Shown piece after piece: positions 1 to 8,160 of a stretch of DNA of 64,000 nt (positions are counted from its first letter, which is position 1; every line of letters starts with the position of its first letter). The stretch comes from JAAOIF01 sp965217125 (GTDB lineage: Bacteria > Pseudomonadota > Gammaproteobacteria > PS1 > Pseudothioglobaceae). The stretch lies in NCBI GenBank assembly GCA_965217125.1, contig OZ244244.1, positions 434,001 to 498,000 of the forward strand, in the 5' to 3' direction. Made by a program: the position numbers and the translations under genes. The notes under the pieces are model-generated. The model saw only the letters and a program-made list of their open reading frames with translations, searched no databases and was not told where the DNA came from.

Positions 1-100
1 CATCTACAATACCTGTTACATGTAAAGAAGGTTGTTTGCCGGGCATGGCATTTACCCATGCTTGCCAATCACTGTTCATTGTTTTTGTTATTTTACTCAT
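1..100 (-). CDS. Hypothetical protein, N-terminal part only
   Basis: The first 33 residues of a minus-strand gene are visible; the rest lies outside the window. The ATG is at 98-100, with a good Shine-Dalgarno GGAGAA six bases or so upstream. The visible part contains a tryptophan-rich stretch and the sequence MPGKQPSLHVTGIVD. It follows the small I78-like gene by 13 bases, so the two probably form an operon. I do not recognise the family with confidence, and no function is proposed. Confidence 0.6.
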   Translation of the reverse strand, partial: MSKITKTMNSDWQAWVNAMPGKQPSLHVTGIVD

Positions 101-113
101 TTTATTCTCCTTT

Positions 114-272
114 TTATCCCATCCAGATTTGGATTATTTCATTATCTTCCGATAATTCTATATTTACTCTTTCTGGTTTAAAATCTCCTGTAAGTGCATC
201 ACCTGTTTTATAAATTCTGGCATGCTTACCAATTAGTATGGAAATTTCACTATCATTTACTTGCTTATTCAT
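114..272 (-). CDS. Small peptidase inhibitor I78-like protein
   Basis: A 52-residue open frame starts at ATG 270-272 behind an AGGAGTAA-like ribosome site on the minus strand. The core IGKHARIYKTGDALTGDF, followed by KPERVNIELSEDNEI, resembles peptidase inhibitor family I78 (pattern: GxxARxxxxGDAxTxDxRPxRLNxxxD). Such proteins are usually periplasmic, but no signal peptide is visible here, so this may be a cytoplasmic or shortened form. It ends 13 bases before the next gene on the same strand and shares its operon. The family call rests on motif memory only; inhibitory activity is inferred. Confidence 0.55.
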   Translation of the reverse strand: MNKQVNDSEISILIGKHARIYKTGDALTGDFKPERVNIELSEDNEIIQIWMG

Positions 273-384
273 AAATTACTCCTTTTCTTTTTAAGGTGTT
301 AACTATTAGTATACATCATAATATACCACAAAACACAGATAAATGTAATTATCTTAGTATAAAATTAAAAATATTATACACTAA

Positions 385-451
385 CATATTATGCAAAACA
401 ATAATAACAACTAAATTACTAATTAGAACTGAGAAAAGTTATTTAAATTGG
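385..451 (+). repeat. Direct repeat, copy A (with 1981-2047)
   Basis: About 67 bp beginning with ATATTATGCAAAA and running through CTAAATTACTAATTAGAACT to AGTTATTTAAAT are repeated in the same orientation at 1981-2047 with only a few mismatches. The two copies bracket the toxin-antitoxin/DUF1801 segment and its internal repeats. Confidence 0.8.
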
Positions 452-493
452 ATTAAACGCTACATAAGCGTCCAGTTAAATGGGGGAATCTCA

Positions 494-817
494 TTATGTC
501 ACCTTATCTTTTACAATTGCTTCATTTAAGTAATACTTAAGCTCCTTTAGCAGAAGCTTTTCCAATGATAATACTCTCATTCGTTTTGTTTTCCCATGAA
601 GCAAACTGTGTTTGTCTTCCATCTTAAACCCTTTCATAAAACCAACATCGATGCCATAGGGCATTGTTCGCATATGACAAAGCCCCGATCCATTGTAAGA
701 ATATGTTGTGATTTTTTCTTTCTTAGTTTCTTCGACCCCATCAATTGCTAGCAACATATCTCTTACTGCCAAGAAGAGGGGTTTGTGAGGGGATTCCAAA
801 TCTTTATCGTATTGCAT
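494..817 (-). CDS. DUF1801-type small protein
   Basis: This 107-residue protein resembles the DUF1801 (YdhG-like) family. That family shows an aromatic-rich central sheet (here TTYSYNGSGLCHMRTMPYG) and a C-terminal segment with a KxMRxxxLxxLxxxELxxYLxEAI pattern (here RMRVLSLEKLLLKELKYYL). Biochemical roles in the family are poorly known. There is no signal peptide. The gene is a single ORF directly downstream of an attC-like site (833-907), as expected for an integron gene cassette. ATG at 815-817 is the only plausible start. Confidence 0.6.
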   Translation of the reverse strand: MQYDKDLESPHKPLFLAVRDMLLAIDGVEETKKEKITTYSYNGSGLCHMRTMPYGIDVGFMKGFKMEDKHSLLHGKTKRMRVLSLEKLLLKELKYYLNEAIVKDKVT

Positions 818-832
818 TTATTTTCCTGGGGC

Positions 833-907
833 AGCTAACACCCAAACTCACCTGACGCGTTTACCCAAAGGGCACGACTAGCGATCAGGTGCAGTGCTTT
901 GTTAGGT
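833..907 (-). other. attC-like integron recombination site
   Basis: Read on the minus strand, the site begins ACCTAACAAAGCACTGCACC and ends GAGTTTGGGTGTTAGCT. The outer ends carry RYYYAAC/GTTRRRY-type core motifs (CCTAACAA and GTGTTAG). The inner arms CACCTGATCGC and GCGTCAGGTG pair, leaving a central spacer. This is the imperfect-palindrome layout of integron attC sites. It lies between two minus-strand genes, just after the antitoxin stop codon, as cassette structure predicts. No integron integrase gene is in the window. Confidence 0.7.
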
Positions 908-910
908 ATT

Positions 911-1102
911 CTAATGATTTGCCACTCTATAAATAGACCTTAACGCTTGATTGACCGCCTCAGCATTAGGAAATGCATCTGCCATATCAGGCTCTAAAAC
1001 AACCACATTAGAACGCTGGTGATAGCGTTGATAATACTTTCCCCTTGGGCCTTTAGAAAAATCATATTCTTTTAGCATATCGTCTTTACTATATTTTTTC
1101 AT
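911..1102 (-). CDS. BrnA-type antitoxin-like protein
   Basis: This 63-residue protein begins KKYSKDDMLKEYDFSKGPRG and continues with NVVVLEPDMADAFPNAEAVN. It matches small antitoxin-like proteins that are usually encoded right after a BrnT-family toxin. In such pairs the antitoxin binds the RNase toxin and represses the operon; this is family knowledge, not shown here. The start overlaps the stop of the brnT-like frame by four bases (ATGA), so translation would be coupled. A ribosome site AAAGGAG precedes the ATG. An attC-like site follows the stop codon directly. Confidence 0.6.
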   Translation of the reverse strand: MKKYSKDDMLKEYDFSKGPRGKYYQRYHQRSNVVVLEPDMADAFPNAEAVNQALRSIYRVANH

Positions 1103-1344
1103 ATAAACTCCTTTCTTGTACTAATAATTCTAATTGTATCTTCGTTATCAGTATGAACTACTACCAATATTTCTATGTTTACTGAACAACCAATAATAAT
1201 AAATCTCTTTTCATAATCAGAATGTTCTTGGTCATCAATTGTAATAGATAGTGGATCGCCAAAAACGGTTGAGGCTTCTGTAAAAGTAACGCCATGTTTT
1301 TGTTGGTTTGTTTTTGCTTTATTTTCATCCCAAGAAAAATTTAT
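1099..1344 (-). pseudogene. BrnT-like toxin frame without a standard start codon
   Basis: Translation from 1344 gives an 81-residue frame beginning INFSWDENKAKTNQQKHGVT, then EASTVFGDPLSITIDD, and ending VVVHTDNEDTIRIISTRKEFI. This is the BrnT ribonuclease-toxin pattern (WDxxKxxxNxxKHGVxF; RIISxR). Family members normally start MNFxWD or similar. Here that position is ATA, an in-frame TAA lies three codons further upstream (1354-1356), and there is no in-frame ATG, GTG or TTG in between. The C-terminus is also shorter than usual. The toxin is either silenced by ATG-to-ATA loss of its start or uses AUA initiation. The antitoxin frame downstream is intact. Confidence 0.6.
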
Positions 1345-2048
1345 GGTTTTATTTTATCATATACCTATTTAGCATTACCGATACATTGATATTCTGAATT
1401 TATTTAGATTTGTTTGTTTTCGAAAAAGCAGAGCAAAAGCAAGAGTAGCACCATTAGGTTTGTTTGTGATGTTGGTAATGCGACTTCAGTCGCATCTATG
1501 CTTGTATTGAGGTGATTTTTGCCACTTCCACATTGAGGATTGTGGTGCATTAGATTTGTTGGTGTTGGTGGAAAAAGCAGAGCAGAGCAAAAGCAATGCC
1601 ATTAGAACCGTTTGTGTATCTTTTATATCATATCGTCTGTTTGGGGGAGGGCGTGGTAGAGTGTGCCTCAACTCGAGATCCCGACGCCCTCCCCCAAGCC
1701 CCCACCCCTAAGAGTTTACCAAAATCGGGCTTCGCCCTATCGCCTGGACGGCGATTTTTGCCACTTATACATTGAGGATTGGAGTGTAATTAGATTTGTT
1801 GGTGGGGGTAGAAAAAGCAGAGCAATAGCGGCGCTATTAGGTTTGCTATTGCTCTGTTCTGCCCTCTGTTTTCTGTTTTCTGTCCTCTGCCTCTCTGTTC
1901 ATTAGCTTTGTTTGTGCGGTTGGTAATGCGACTTCAGTCGCATCTATAATGTGGAAGTGGCAAAAATCACCTCAATACTCAATATTATGCAAAAAAAAAT
2001 AATAGCAACTAAATTACTAATTAGAACTAAATAAAGTTATTTAAATGG
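1345..2048. repeat. Non-coding block of inverted and direct repeats
   Basis: No convincing gene lies in these 700 bases; the short ORFs are repeat-derived. A perfect dyad ATGCGACT-TC-AGTCGCAT occurs near 1480-1497 and again near 1926-1943. A stretch reading ATTGAGGTGATTTTTGCCAC at about 1507 is present inverted at about 1951-1977. A diverged third copy lies at about 1750-1785. The motif AAAAGCAGAGCAA occurs at about 1424, 1573 and 1814. The block ends in the second copy of the 67-bp direct repeat. Confidence 0.75.
1981..2047 (+). repeat. Direct repeat, copy B (with 385-451)
   Basis: This is the second copy of the roughly 67-bp repeat at 385-451, in the same orientation. It contains AACTAAATTACTAATTAGAA followed by AGTTATTTAAATGGG. 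It stops just before the conserved apbC gene, so the pair marks the 0.45-2.05 kb segment as a unit that may have been inserted or duplicated. Confidence 0.8.
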
Positions 2049-2069
2049 GAGGCCGCATAGCGTTTGCTT

Positions 2070-3149
2070 TTACTCAATGGTAATGCTTGGGAATGCGCTG
2101 ATGGCTTTGTCTTGTTGGGTTAATTTAGCGGCTACTTTTATGGCGATTTGTTTATAGATTTGAGCTATTCTGCCATCAGGGTCTTTAACAACAGTTGGCG
2201 AGCCTTCATCAACATCGGTGCGGATTGCCATTTCAAGTGGTAATGCGCCTAAGAAATTTACCTCAGCTTCATCTGCCATTGCATTGCCGCCGCCTGCGCC
2301 GAAAATAGCTTCTTCATGTCCGCAATTTGAGCAGATGTGCAAAGACATATTTTCAACAATTCCCAAAATTGGGATATTGACTTTTTCAAACATTTTTAAG
2401 CCTTTTTTGGCATCAATCAACGCAATATCTTGCGGCGTGGTAACTATTATTGAGCCACTTACTGGGATTTTTTGTGAAAGTGTTAATTGAGTATCGCCTG
2501 TGCCCGGTGGCAGGTCGATAATCATATAGTCAATGCCACGCCATAAAGTCTCTCTTAACATTTGTTCGAGTGCCTGCGTTACCATGGGGCCACGCCAAAT
2601 CATTGGGTTTTGTTCTTCAACTAAATAACCAATTGACATGCTTTGCATGCCATGAGCTAGGACCGGTAGTAGCTTGCCGTTAGCTTGTTCAGGTTTTAGT
2701 TTGGATACGCCGAGCATTCTGGGCTGTGACGGGCCGTAAATATCAGCATCTAAAATTGCCACTTTTGCACCTTCAGCCTGAAGCGCTAAAGCCAGATTAG
2801 CTGCTGTGGTTGATTTGCCTACGCCGCCTTTAGCCGAAGCAACTGCAATAATATTTTTAACCTCAGTTAGAGCCTCAACTCCTTTTTGGGTTGAATAGGC
2901 GGCAATTTTGCTACTAATATTAACCGTAACATTGTTGATATTTGCTGCTAAAAGTGCCTTTACAACCTCAGCGGATAAGGCTTGATGATAGCTATCTGCG
3001 GGATAGCCTAAAACCAAATTGATACTAACTTGCTCGCCATCTACGGCAATGCTGTCAATTTCACCTGAGGAAACAAGGTCTTGCTCGGTGTAAATATCAA
3101 TAACATTTGCAAGAATTTTTTCTATGTTGTTTTTAGTTAAATCTGCCAT
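2070..3149 (-). CDS. apbC: Iron-sulfur cluster carrier protein Mrp/ApbC
   Basis: This 359-residue P-loop ATPase carries Fe-S clusters to apo-proteins in the cytoplasm (family knowledge). The N-terminal ~85 residues form the MIP18/DUF59-like domain. The deviant Walker A motif KGGVGKST is at about residues 107-114, followed by DADIYGPSQPRMLG and the family signature DLPPGTGDTQLTLSQ. A CxxC pair (ICSNCGHE) near residue 275 is the bridging cluster-binding site. The length is normal. The gene is divergent from metG, with about 70 bases between the two starts, an arrangement seen in many gammaproteobacteria. Confidence 0.95.
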   Translation of the reverse strand: MADLTKNNIEKILANVIDIYTEQDLVSSGEIDSIAVDGEQVSINLVLGYPADSYHQALSAEVVKALLAANINNVTVNISSKIAAYSTQKGVEALTEVKNIIAVASAKGGVGKSTTAANLALALQAEGAKVAILDADIYGPSQPRMLGVSKLKPEQANGKLLPVLAHGMQSMSIGYLVEEQNPMIWRGPMVTQALEQMLRETLWRGIDYMIIDLPPGTGDTQLTLSQKIPVSGSIIVTTPQDIALIDAKKGLKMFEKVNIPILGIVENMSLHICSNCGHEEAIFGAGGGNAMADEAEVNFLGALPLEMAIRTDVDEGSPTVVKDPDGRIAQIYKQIAIKVAAKLTQQDKAISAFPSITIE

Positions 3150-3219
3150 TTTGTAAGCTCCAATCTGTAAAATAACGACATTTTATCGTAAAACGATATT
3201 ATTAAGCCTTAATATTATT

Positions 3220-4875
3220 ATGCCAAAGCGAAAAATTCTGGTTAGTTCAGCATTGCCTTATGCAAATGGTGAGATTCATTTAGGACATTTGTTGGAATAT
3301 ATTCAAACTGATATTTGGGTACGCTTTCAAAAAATGATGGGCAATCAATGTCATTATGTGTGTGCAGACGATGCGCACGGGACGCCAATTATGCTTAAAG
3401 CTGATGAGTTAGGGATAAGCCCTGAGGAGCTTATTGCTAGTGTTAGCGAGCGACATCAGGCTGATTTTAAAGATTTTTCTATTGAATTTAGTCAGTATCA
3501 TTCAACCCATTCTGAGCAAAATAAAACAATTTGTGAGGATATTTACCACAGCTTAAATGAGGGTGGTTTTATTAAAACTCGCACTATTTCACAAGCCTTT
3601 GATGCTCAGAAGCAAATGTTTTTGCCTGATCGTTTTATCAAAGGCACTTGCCCTAAATGCGATGCAGAACATCAGTATGGTGATAATTGTGAGCTATGTG
3701 GCGCGACTTATTCCCCGACTGAGCTTAAAAATGCTAAATCAGTCCTCTCTGGGGTAACGCCGATTACTAAAGAGTCTGAGCATTATTTTTTTGATTTGCC
3801 ACAATTTGAGACACGACTAAAAACTTGGATAAAAGAAGGGCATTTGCAAGCAGAAATTAGTAATAAATTAGCCGAATGGTTTGAGCAGGGATTAGAGCAA
3901 TGGGATATTTCGCGTGATGCGCCATATTTTGGCTTTAAAATCCCCAACACTCAGGATAAATATTTTTATGTTTGGTTAGATGCGCCGATTGGTTATATGG
4001 CGAGTTTTAAAAAGCTTTGTGATGAGCAAGGTTTTGATTTTGCTGAATATTTTAAGCAAGATTCAAACACCGAACTGTATCATTTTATTGGAAAAGATAT
4101 TGTTTATTTTCATGGATTATTTTGGCCAGCGATATTAATGGCGGCGAATTGTCGCACCCCGAGTGCAATTTTTGCTCATGGTTTTTTAACTATTAATGGG
4201 CAAAAGATGAGTAAATCTCGCGCTACATTTATTCAGGCCAGAACTTATCTGCAAAGCCTAAACCCTGAATATTTGCGTTATTATTATGCCTATAAGCTGT
4301 CTGCTAAGATTGACGATATTGATTTAAATTTAGAAGATTTTAAACAACGGATTAATTCAGATTTGGTAGGAAAAGTAGTTAATATTGCCTCTCGTAGTGC
4401 TGGTTTTATTGTTAAAAAATTTAACAAAACACTATCCAATAATGCGATTGAGGCTGATTTATATCAGCAATTTGTTAGCAAGGGCGATGAGATTGCCAAG
4501 CTTTATGAGGCGCGCAATTATAACCAAGCAATGCGTGAGATTATGAAACTTGCTGACAAAGCCAATCAATACATTGATGAGCATAAACCTTGGCAATTGA
4601 TTAAAGAACATGGTTGTGAGGCACAAGCACACGATATAACTTCATTAGCAATTAACCTATTTAGAGTATTGATAACCTACTTAAAACCAGTATTGCCGAC
4701 TATGGCTGAACAAGCACAAGAGTTTTTACAGGTCGAATTAAACTGGAATGACATTCAAAATCCACTGACTAAGCATCAAATTAATCCCTTTAAACCACTG
4801 ATGTTGCGCATTGAAGATAGTCAAATTGAACAGATGCTTGAAACCACAAAACAAGCCATAAGCGCTAAGGGATAA
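3220..4875 (+). CDS. metG: Methionine-tRNA ligase (MetRS)
   Basis: This class I synthetase charges tRNA-Met with methionine in the cytoplasm. The HIGH-type motif HLGH is at residues 20-23. A zinc knuckle with CPKC and CELC pairs lies near 143-160. KMSKS is at 329-333, followed by the anticodon-binding helical domain. At 551 residues it lacks the C-terminal dimerisation (EMAP/Arc1p-like) domain of the roughly 675-residue E. coli enzyme, so it is the short monomeric form. The start ATG is preceded by only weak ribosome-site sequence. The gene is followed 26 bases later by tRNA-Ser(GGA). Confidence 0.96.
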   Translation: MPKRKILVSSALPYANGEIHLGHLLEYIQTDIWVRFQKMMGNQCHYVCADDAHGTPIMLKADELGISPEELIASVSERHQADFKDFSIEFSQYHSTHSEQNKTICEDIYHSLNEGGFIKTRTISQAFDAQKQMFLPDRFIKGTCPKCDAEHQYGDNCELCGATYSPTELKNAKSVLSGVTPITKESEHYFFDLPQFETRLKTWIKEGHLQAEISNKLAEWFEQGLEQWDISRDAPYFGFKIPNTQDKYFYVWLDAPIGYMASFKKLCDEQGFDFAEYFKQDSNTELYHFIGKDIVYFHGLFWPAILMAANCRTPSAIFAHGFLTINGQKMSKSRATFIQARTYLQSLNPEYLRYYYAYKLSAKIDDIDLNLEDFKQRINSDLVGKVVNIASRSAGFIVKKFNKTLSNNAIEADLYQQFVSKGDEIAKLYEARNYNQAMREIMKLADKANQYIDEHKPWQLIKEHGCEAQAHDITSLAINLFRVLITYLKPVLPTMAEQAQEFLQVELNWNDIQNPLTKHQINPFKPLMLRIEDSQIEQMLETTKQAISAKG

Positions 4876-4901
4876 CATATTAGAATTAGTTAGTTTTTTT
4901 T

Positions 4902-4989
4902 GGAAGGATGTCAGAGCGGCCGAATGAGCACGCTTGGAAAGCGTGTGTAGCGTAAGCTACCGAGGGTTCGAATCCCTCTCCTTCCACCA
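4902..4989 (+). tRNA. tRNA-Ser (anticodon GGA)
   Basis: The acceptor strands GGAAGGA (4902-4908) and TCCTTCC (4979-4985) pair perfectly, and CCA is encoded at 4987-4989. The anticodon loop CTTGGAAAG gives GGA. A long variable arm (GTAGCGTAAGCTAC) and the T-arm GAGGG-TTCGAAT-CCCTC are both present, as expected for class II tRNA-Ser. The discriminator is A rather than the common G. This is the left boundary of the variable region. Confidence 0.95.
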
Positions 4990-5067
4990 TAGGTGTTCTA
5001 CTAGTTTGGGCTAAATTTAAAAAATCCAATTATTACCCTTTACCAATAAACGGTTGGAGGGTTTTAA

Positions 5068-7011
5068 ATGCTACATAAAGCCTATAGAGTGCCACCTTCG
5101 GCTACTAACCCACTTAATAAACAAACCATTCAGGTTAACCATTGTCGTATGCCTGATTGCGATAATTACGGTGTTCCTGCCAAAACAGAGAATATTAAAC
5201 CAGGACCTAATGAGAATGGCGATAAATACTATACCGTTGCTTCAACTAATAGAGGTAGAGTGCCATCTATTAAATGTAAGTGTTGTGGTGAGAACCCAAC
5301 TATTAAATCTAATCAAGCTATTGTTAGTGAGATAGATAGATTATCTAAACATCTTAAAAACCCAGATGATGTGTGTTGCCCAGATGAAAGTTGCGATAAT
5401 CACAATAAAAGTGTGTGTGATTATCCAAAACTTTATACTAAAAGAGGCTATCGCCATGATAATAACAATCCTATTAGACAATGTAAAGATTGTAAAACTA
5501 AATTTACAATAGATATTAATCCATCTGTTTTTATCCGTCCACATAACCAACACTTATTGGCTGATGTTTATAGTCGTGTTATTAACAAATCTGCAGTGCG
5601 TAGAACGCTTAAAGGGGTTGGTAGTAATAGCAAATCAGTATATTATTCAGCCATAACTTTTATAGAGAAGCAATGCAATCATCTAAGTGGCAATATAGAA
5701 CAAAGAATGCGAAGTGGTGACATCACATTGCCTAAGTCATTATCCCTAGCTACTGATATTCAAGAATATCGCTTAAACTGGACTGACCGCCTAGACAAGC
5801 GCAATCCAGTATTCTCAGCGATTGGCACAGTGGATAATGACAGTAAATACTTATTTGCTATGGATGTTAATTACGATGCTGAGGTTGATACCTTTAAGAT
5901 TAACCAACAATCTGCTATTAATGGCGATTTAAGTCGGGCAGAAGCATTTAGACAACACGCTCAATATTGGCTAGTAGGTGATGAATATAAATCAGGTAGA
6001 GCTAATTCTCGTAAGATTGGATTAGAGAAGTCTAATGATATTATCCAGCAAATACAAGAGGCTTATTCTCAAGCACAAAGCCGAGAAGATATTGAAGATA
6101 AGGAAATGTGGAAAATGAATCCTGAACTGCACAATCCTAAAATAAATAAAGGTATGCAAGTGCATATTCCTTATACTGCTTATGCACATTTCTTTATTGT
6201 GCAAAACTTGTTTAAAGGTGCTGGAGTTGAAAACATTCAATACAGTATGGATTGTGAATCAATGTTTAGAGCATCGTTTTTATGTGCATTTAAGGACGAA
6301 ATAAGCCAAGGCAAAGCACACGGTTTTTATATCAAACATCAAAAGTATTTAACAGTTGATGAGCGTAAATATAAAGTTAATCAAGCAAGAAAGACATTAA
6401 CTCAATTTAAGGCAACATTAGCAGAACATCATAAACCATTTGCCAAACAACTACTAATGCATCAAAACATCAACAATATGCAAGACTATGGCAAATGGTC
6501 TGATAAATGGGCGGTGCATCCAAGTCCAACTATGAATGAGCCTGATAAAATGGTTTGTTGCTTAACCCCTACAAAACAATTATCAGCAACTGATAAATCA
6601 AAATTGTATCTAAATACTAGCATAGCTGCCATTGATAACATTTTTCAACTAACCAGACGGCAACTCAACGCGTTAGAACGACCTATTGGCACTTCTAGTG
6701 GTTATAACACTGTTTGGAATGGTTACGCCCCATATAACCCAAAAATGGTGCAAAAGTATCTTAATATTTTCAGAACAACACATAATTATTGCAATCAAGG
6801 GCAAGATAAACAAACCCCAGCTATGCGCTTAGGTTTAACTGATAGACCAATGACTTACGATGATGTTTTATGGCCAGGACAAGTACCACCACAAGCACCT
6901 GTTAAAAAAGAGGTTGGCTATAGTCCAATTGAAGGTATCATATCTAAAACAAAAGAGCATGACTCAAAACACGAACAAGAAATAATACCTCCTATGGGTA
7001 TGGGCATGTAG
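5068..7011 (+). CDS. Zinc-ribbon DDE-type transposase-like protein
   Basis: This 647-residue protein starts 79 bases after tRNA-Ser. The N-terminus has two zinc-ribbon-like units: CRMPDCDNYGV with KCKCCG (about 26-73), and CCPDESCDNH with RQCKDCKTKFTI (about 103-148). Both resemble IS1 InsA-type zinc fingers. An HTH-like segment (about 165-200) follows. The central part looks like an RNase-H-fold DDE domain: D230 in LATDIQEYRLNW, D395 in YSMDCESMFRASFLCAF and E537 in NALERPIG. The C-terminal segment TPAMRLGLTDRPMTYDDV recalls long IS1-like insertion-element proteins. A paralogue is at 46795-48489, and decayed copies lie at 18660-18916 and 41494-41658. The triad is inferred. No terminal inverted repeats were identified. 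Confidence 0.6.
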   Translation: MLHKAYRVPPSATNPLNKQTIQVNHCRMPDCDNYGVPAKTENIKPGPNENGDKYYTVASTNRGRVPSIKCKCCGENPTIKSNQAIVSEIDRLSKHLKNPDDVCCPDESCDNHNKSVCDYPKLYTKRGYRHDNNNPIRQCKDCKTKFTIDINPSVFIRPHNQHLLADVYSRVINKSAVRRTLKGVGSNSKSVYYSAITFIEKQCNHLSGNIEQRMRSGDITLPKSLSLATDIQEYRLNWTDRLDKRNPVFSAIGTVDNDSKYLFAMDVNYDAEVDTFKINQQSAINGDLSRAEAFRQHAQYWLVGDEYKSGRANSRKIGLEKSNDIIQQIQEAYSQAQSREDIEDKEMWKMNPELHNPKINKGMQVHIPYTAYAHFFIVQNLFKGAGVENIQYSMDCESMFRASFLCAFKDEISQGKAHGFYIKHQKYLTVDERKYKVNQARKTLTQFKATLAEHHKPFAKQLLMHQNINNMQDYGKWSDKWAVHPSPTMNEPDKMVCCLTPTKQLSATDKSKLYLNTSIAAIDNIFQLTRRQLNALERPIGTSSGYNTVWNGYAPYNPKMVQKYLNIFRTTHNYCNQGQDKQTPAMRLGLTDRPMTYDDVLWPGQVPPQAPVKKEVGYSPIEGIISKTKEHDSKHEQEIIPPMGMGM

Positions 7012-7205
7012 TCTATATTAATCTAAATCAAAAAGGCATAAATATGAACCAAGACGATAAATACGATGATCAGCGAGAAGATAGCCACGAGGCTTGCAAG
7101 GCTGAGTTGAAATGGATTGAAGAAGAAAAAGAAGCTTTAAAGGATAAGGATTGGGATGCCTATGCTAAGGATGAGGCTAGTAGGAAATATAGACGGTAAA
7201 GACAG
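6879..7205 (+). repeat. Left copy of ~320-bp direct repeat flanking the Ssp cassette
   Basis: This copy runs from ACAAGTACCACCACAAGCAC in the end of the transposase-like gene through the downstream 51-codon ORF. A copy with scattered substitutions and small indels lies at 18790-19108 in the same orientation. The two copies bracket the whole 7264-18533 defence cassette. Confidence 0.9.
7044..7199 (+). CDS. Small acidic/charged hypothetical protein
   Basis: This 51-residue frame starts at ATG 7044, 32 bases after the transposase-like gene. It is almost entirely charged and probably helical (for example ELKWIEEEKEALKDKD), with no signal or membrane segment. The AAAAGGCATAA upstream provides a weak ribosome site. 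A second copy at about 18947-19102 is broken (ATG replaced by ACG, an in-frame TAG and a one-base deletion). The gene therefore travels with the transposase-like gene and may be an accessory of it. Function unknown. Confidence 0.5.
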   Translation: MNQDDKYDDQREDSHEACKAELKWIEEEKEALKDKDWDAYAKDEASRKYRR

Positions 7206-7263
7206 TATGGAGCAAACAATTTCATAACAGTTATCTATGTCAGAGTATACAAGTTATTTTATT

Positions 7264-8160
7264 TTATTTTAATTTAACTATTTCTGAATAATTTGGGTGC
7301 ATAATATCTATTTCATCTAATGCAAATAATTTACAATAAGATAATAAATTTTTGACATATTGTTTGATTGTTTTTCTGTATGGTATTGGGTCATCATTTA
7401 TACTATTGTGTAGTTTTTTTGACAACAAACCAAAAGAAATGGTATTGTCTTTTTCTTGTTTTAATTCATTAATGAGCCATCTATAAACATTGGTTTGCTT
7501 AAAGTAAAATCCAGCACTATCAAAATTTATAATATCCATATTACCAAATAATAGCTTTTTATCAGCATCATTTTCTATTTCAGGGTTTGTAATTTCCTCT
7601 TGAATCATATCTACTGTCCATAAGCATGAAGTGGAATTAATAATATCATCACTCCATTGTAATGGTATTTTTGTTGATTTATCAACGCTAATCATATCCA
7701 TCATTTTATCTAAAATACTAGAAGTAATCACAGTTGATTTTGATTGAATATTATCTATAAATTTTAATATTTCTGTTGTAACAGGAGTTTTAATAGTTGC
7801 TTCAATATTGCCACTACCAAATAATTTAAGTCCGTTATTAGTAAAATTAGCACTGCCAATGAATATATGACTCTTATCAATTAGATAAATTTTTGCATGT
7901 AGGCTTGATAATAGATTGACCTTGTGTCCAGCATCAATCAACATCCTGATTGCTTGAAAAGTTGATGATCCACAGCTAAAATCTTGTGGAGATAACCTAG
8001 CAACAACACATACGGTTGTATTTTTATTTATCCCCTCTAACATCCAAGCAACTGTCGCCTCTGTTATATAGGCACTGATAATAACTATTGTTTTTGCTGT
8101 TGGAATTAAATTAGATAGTTCATCTTGTAATGCCTTGGTATCAAGTAATTTATTTGTCAT
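7264..8160 (-). CDS. PLD-family nuclease, probable SspH-like defence component
   Basis: This 298-residue protein has one HKD motif: H88 and K90 in LHAKIYLIDKSH, D95, then GSAN at about 102-105. Such single-HKD proteins (phospholipase D/Nuc and NgoFVII-like) dimerise to form one nuclease site. It is the last gene of the cassette, and its start overlaps the stop of the GHKL ATPase gene by one base. The order helicase, GHKL ATPase, PLD nuclease next to sspBCD fits my recollection of the SspFGH module, reported to damage unmodified phage DNA. That correspondence is from memory and not proven here. The C-terminal 130 residues are unassigned. Confidence 0.65.
   Translation of the reverse strand: MTNKLLDTKALQDELSNLIPTAKTIVIISAYITEATVAWMLEGINKNTTVCVVARLSPQDFSCGSSTFQAIRMLIDAGHKVNLLSSLHAKIYLIDKSHIFIGSANFTNNGLKLFGSGNIEATIKTPVTTEILKFIDNIQSKSTVITSSILDKMMDMISVDKSTKIPLQWSDDIINSTSCLWTVDMIQEEITNPEIENDADKKLLFGNMDIINFDSAGFYFKQTNVYRWLINELKQEKDNTISFGLLSKKLHNSINDDPIPYRKTIKQYVKNLLSYCKLFALDEIDIMHPNYSEIVKLK

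Noticed and set aside
446..480. Short dyad ACGCT-ACATA-AGCGT with flanking TTAAA, like a second attC site after the DUF1801 gene
   Set aside because: The stem is only five bases and the RYYYAAC/GTTRRRY ends are poor, so it is not called as an attC site.
1486..1905. Short ORFs in both strands of the repeat block
   Set aside because: They are made of the hairpin and repeat sequences, have no ribosome sites and show no protein-like composition.
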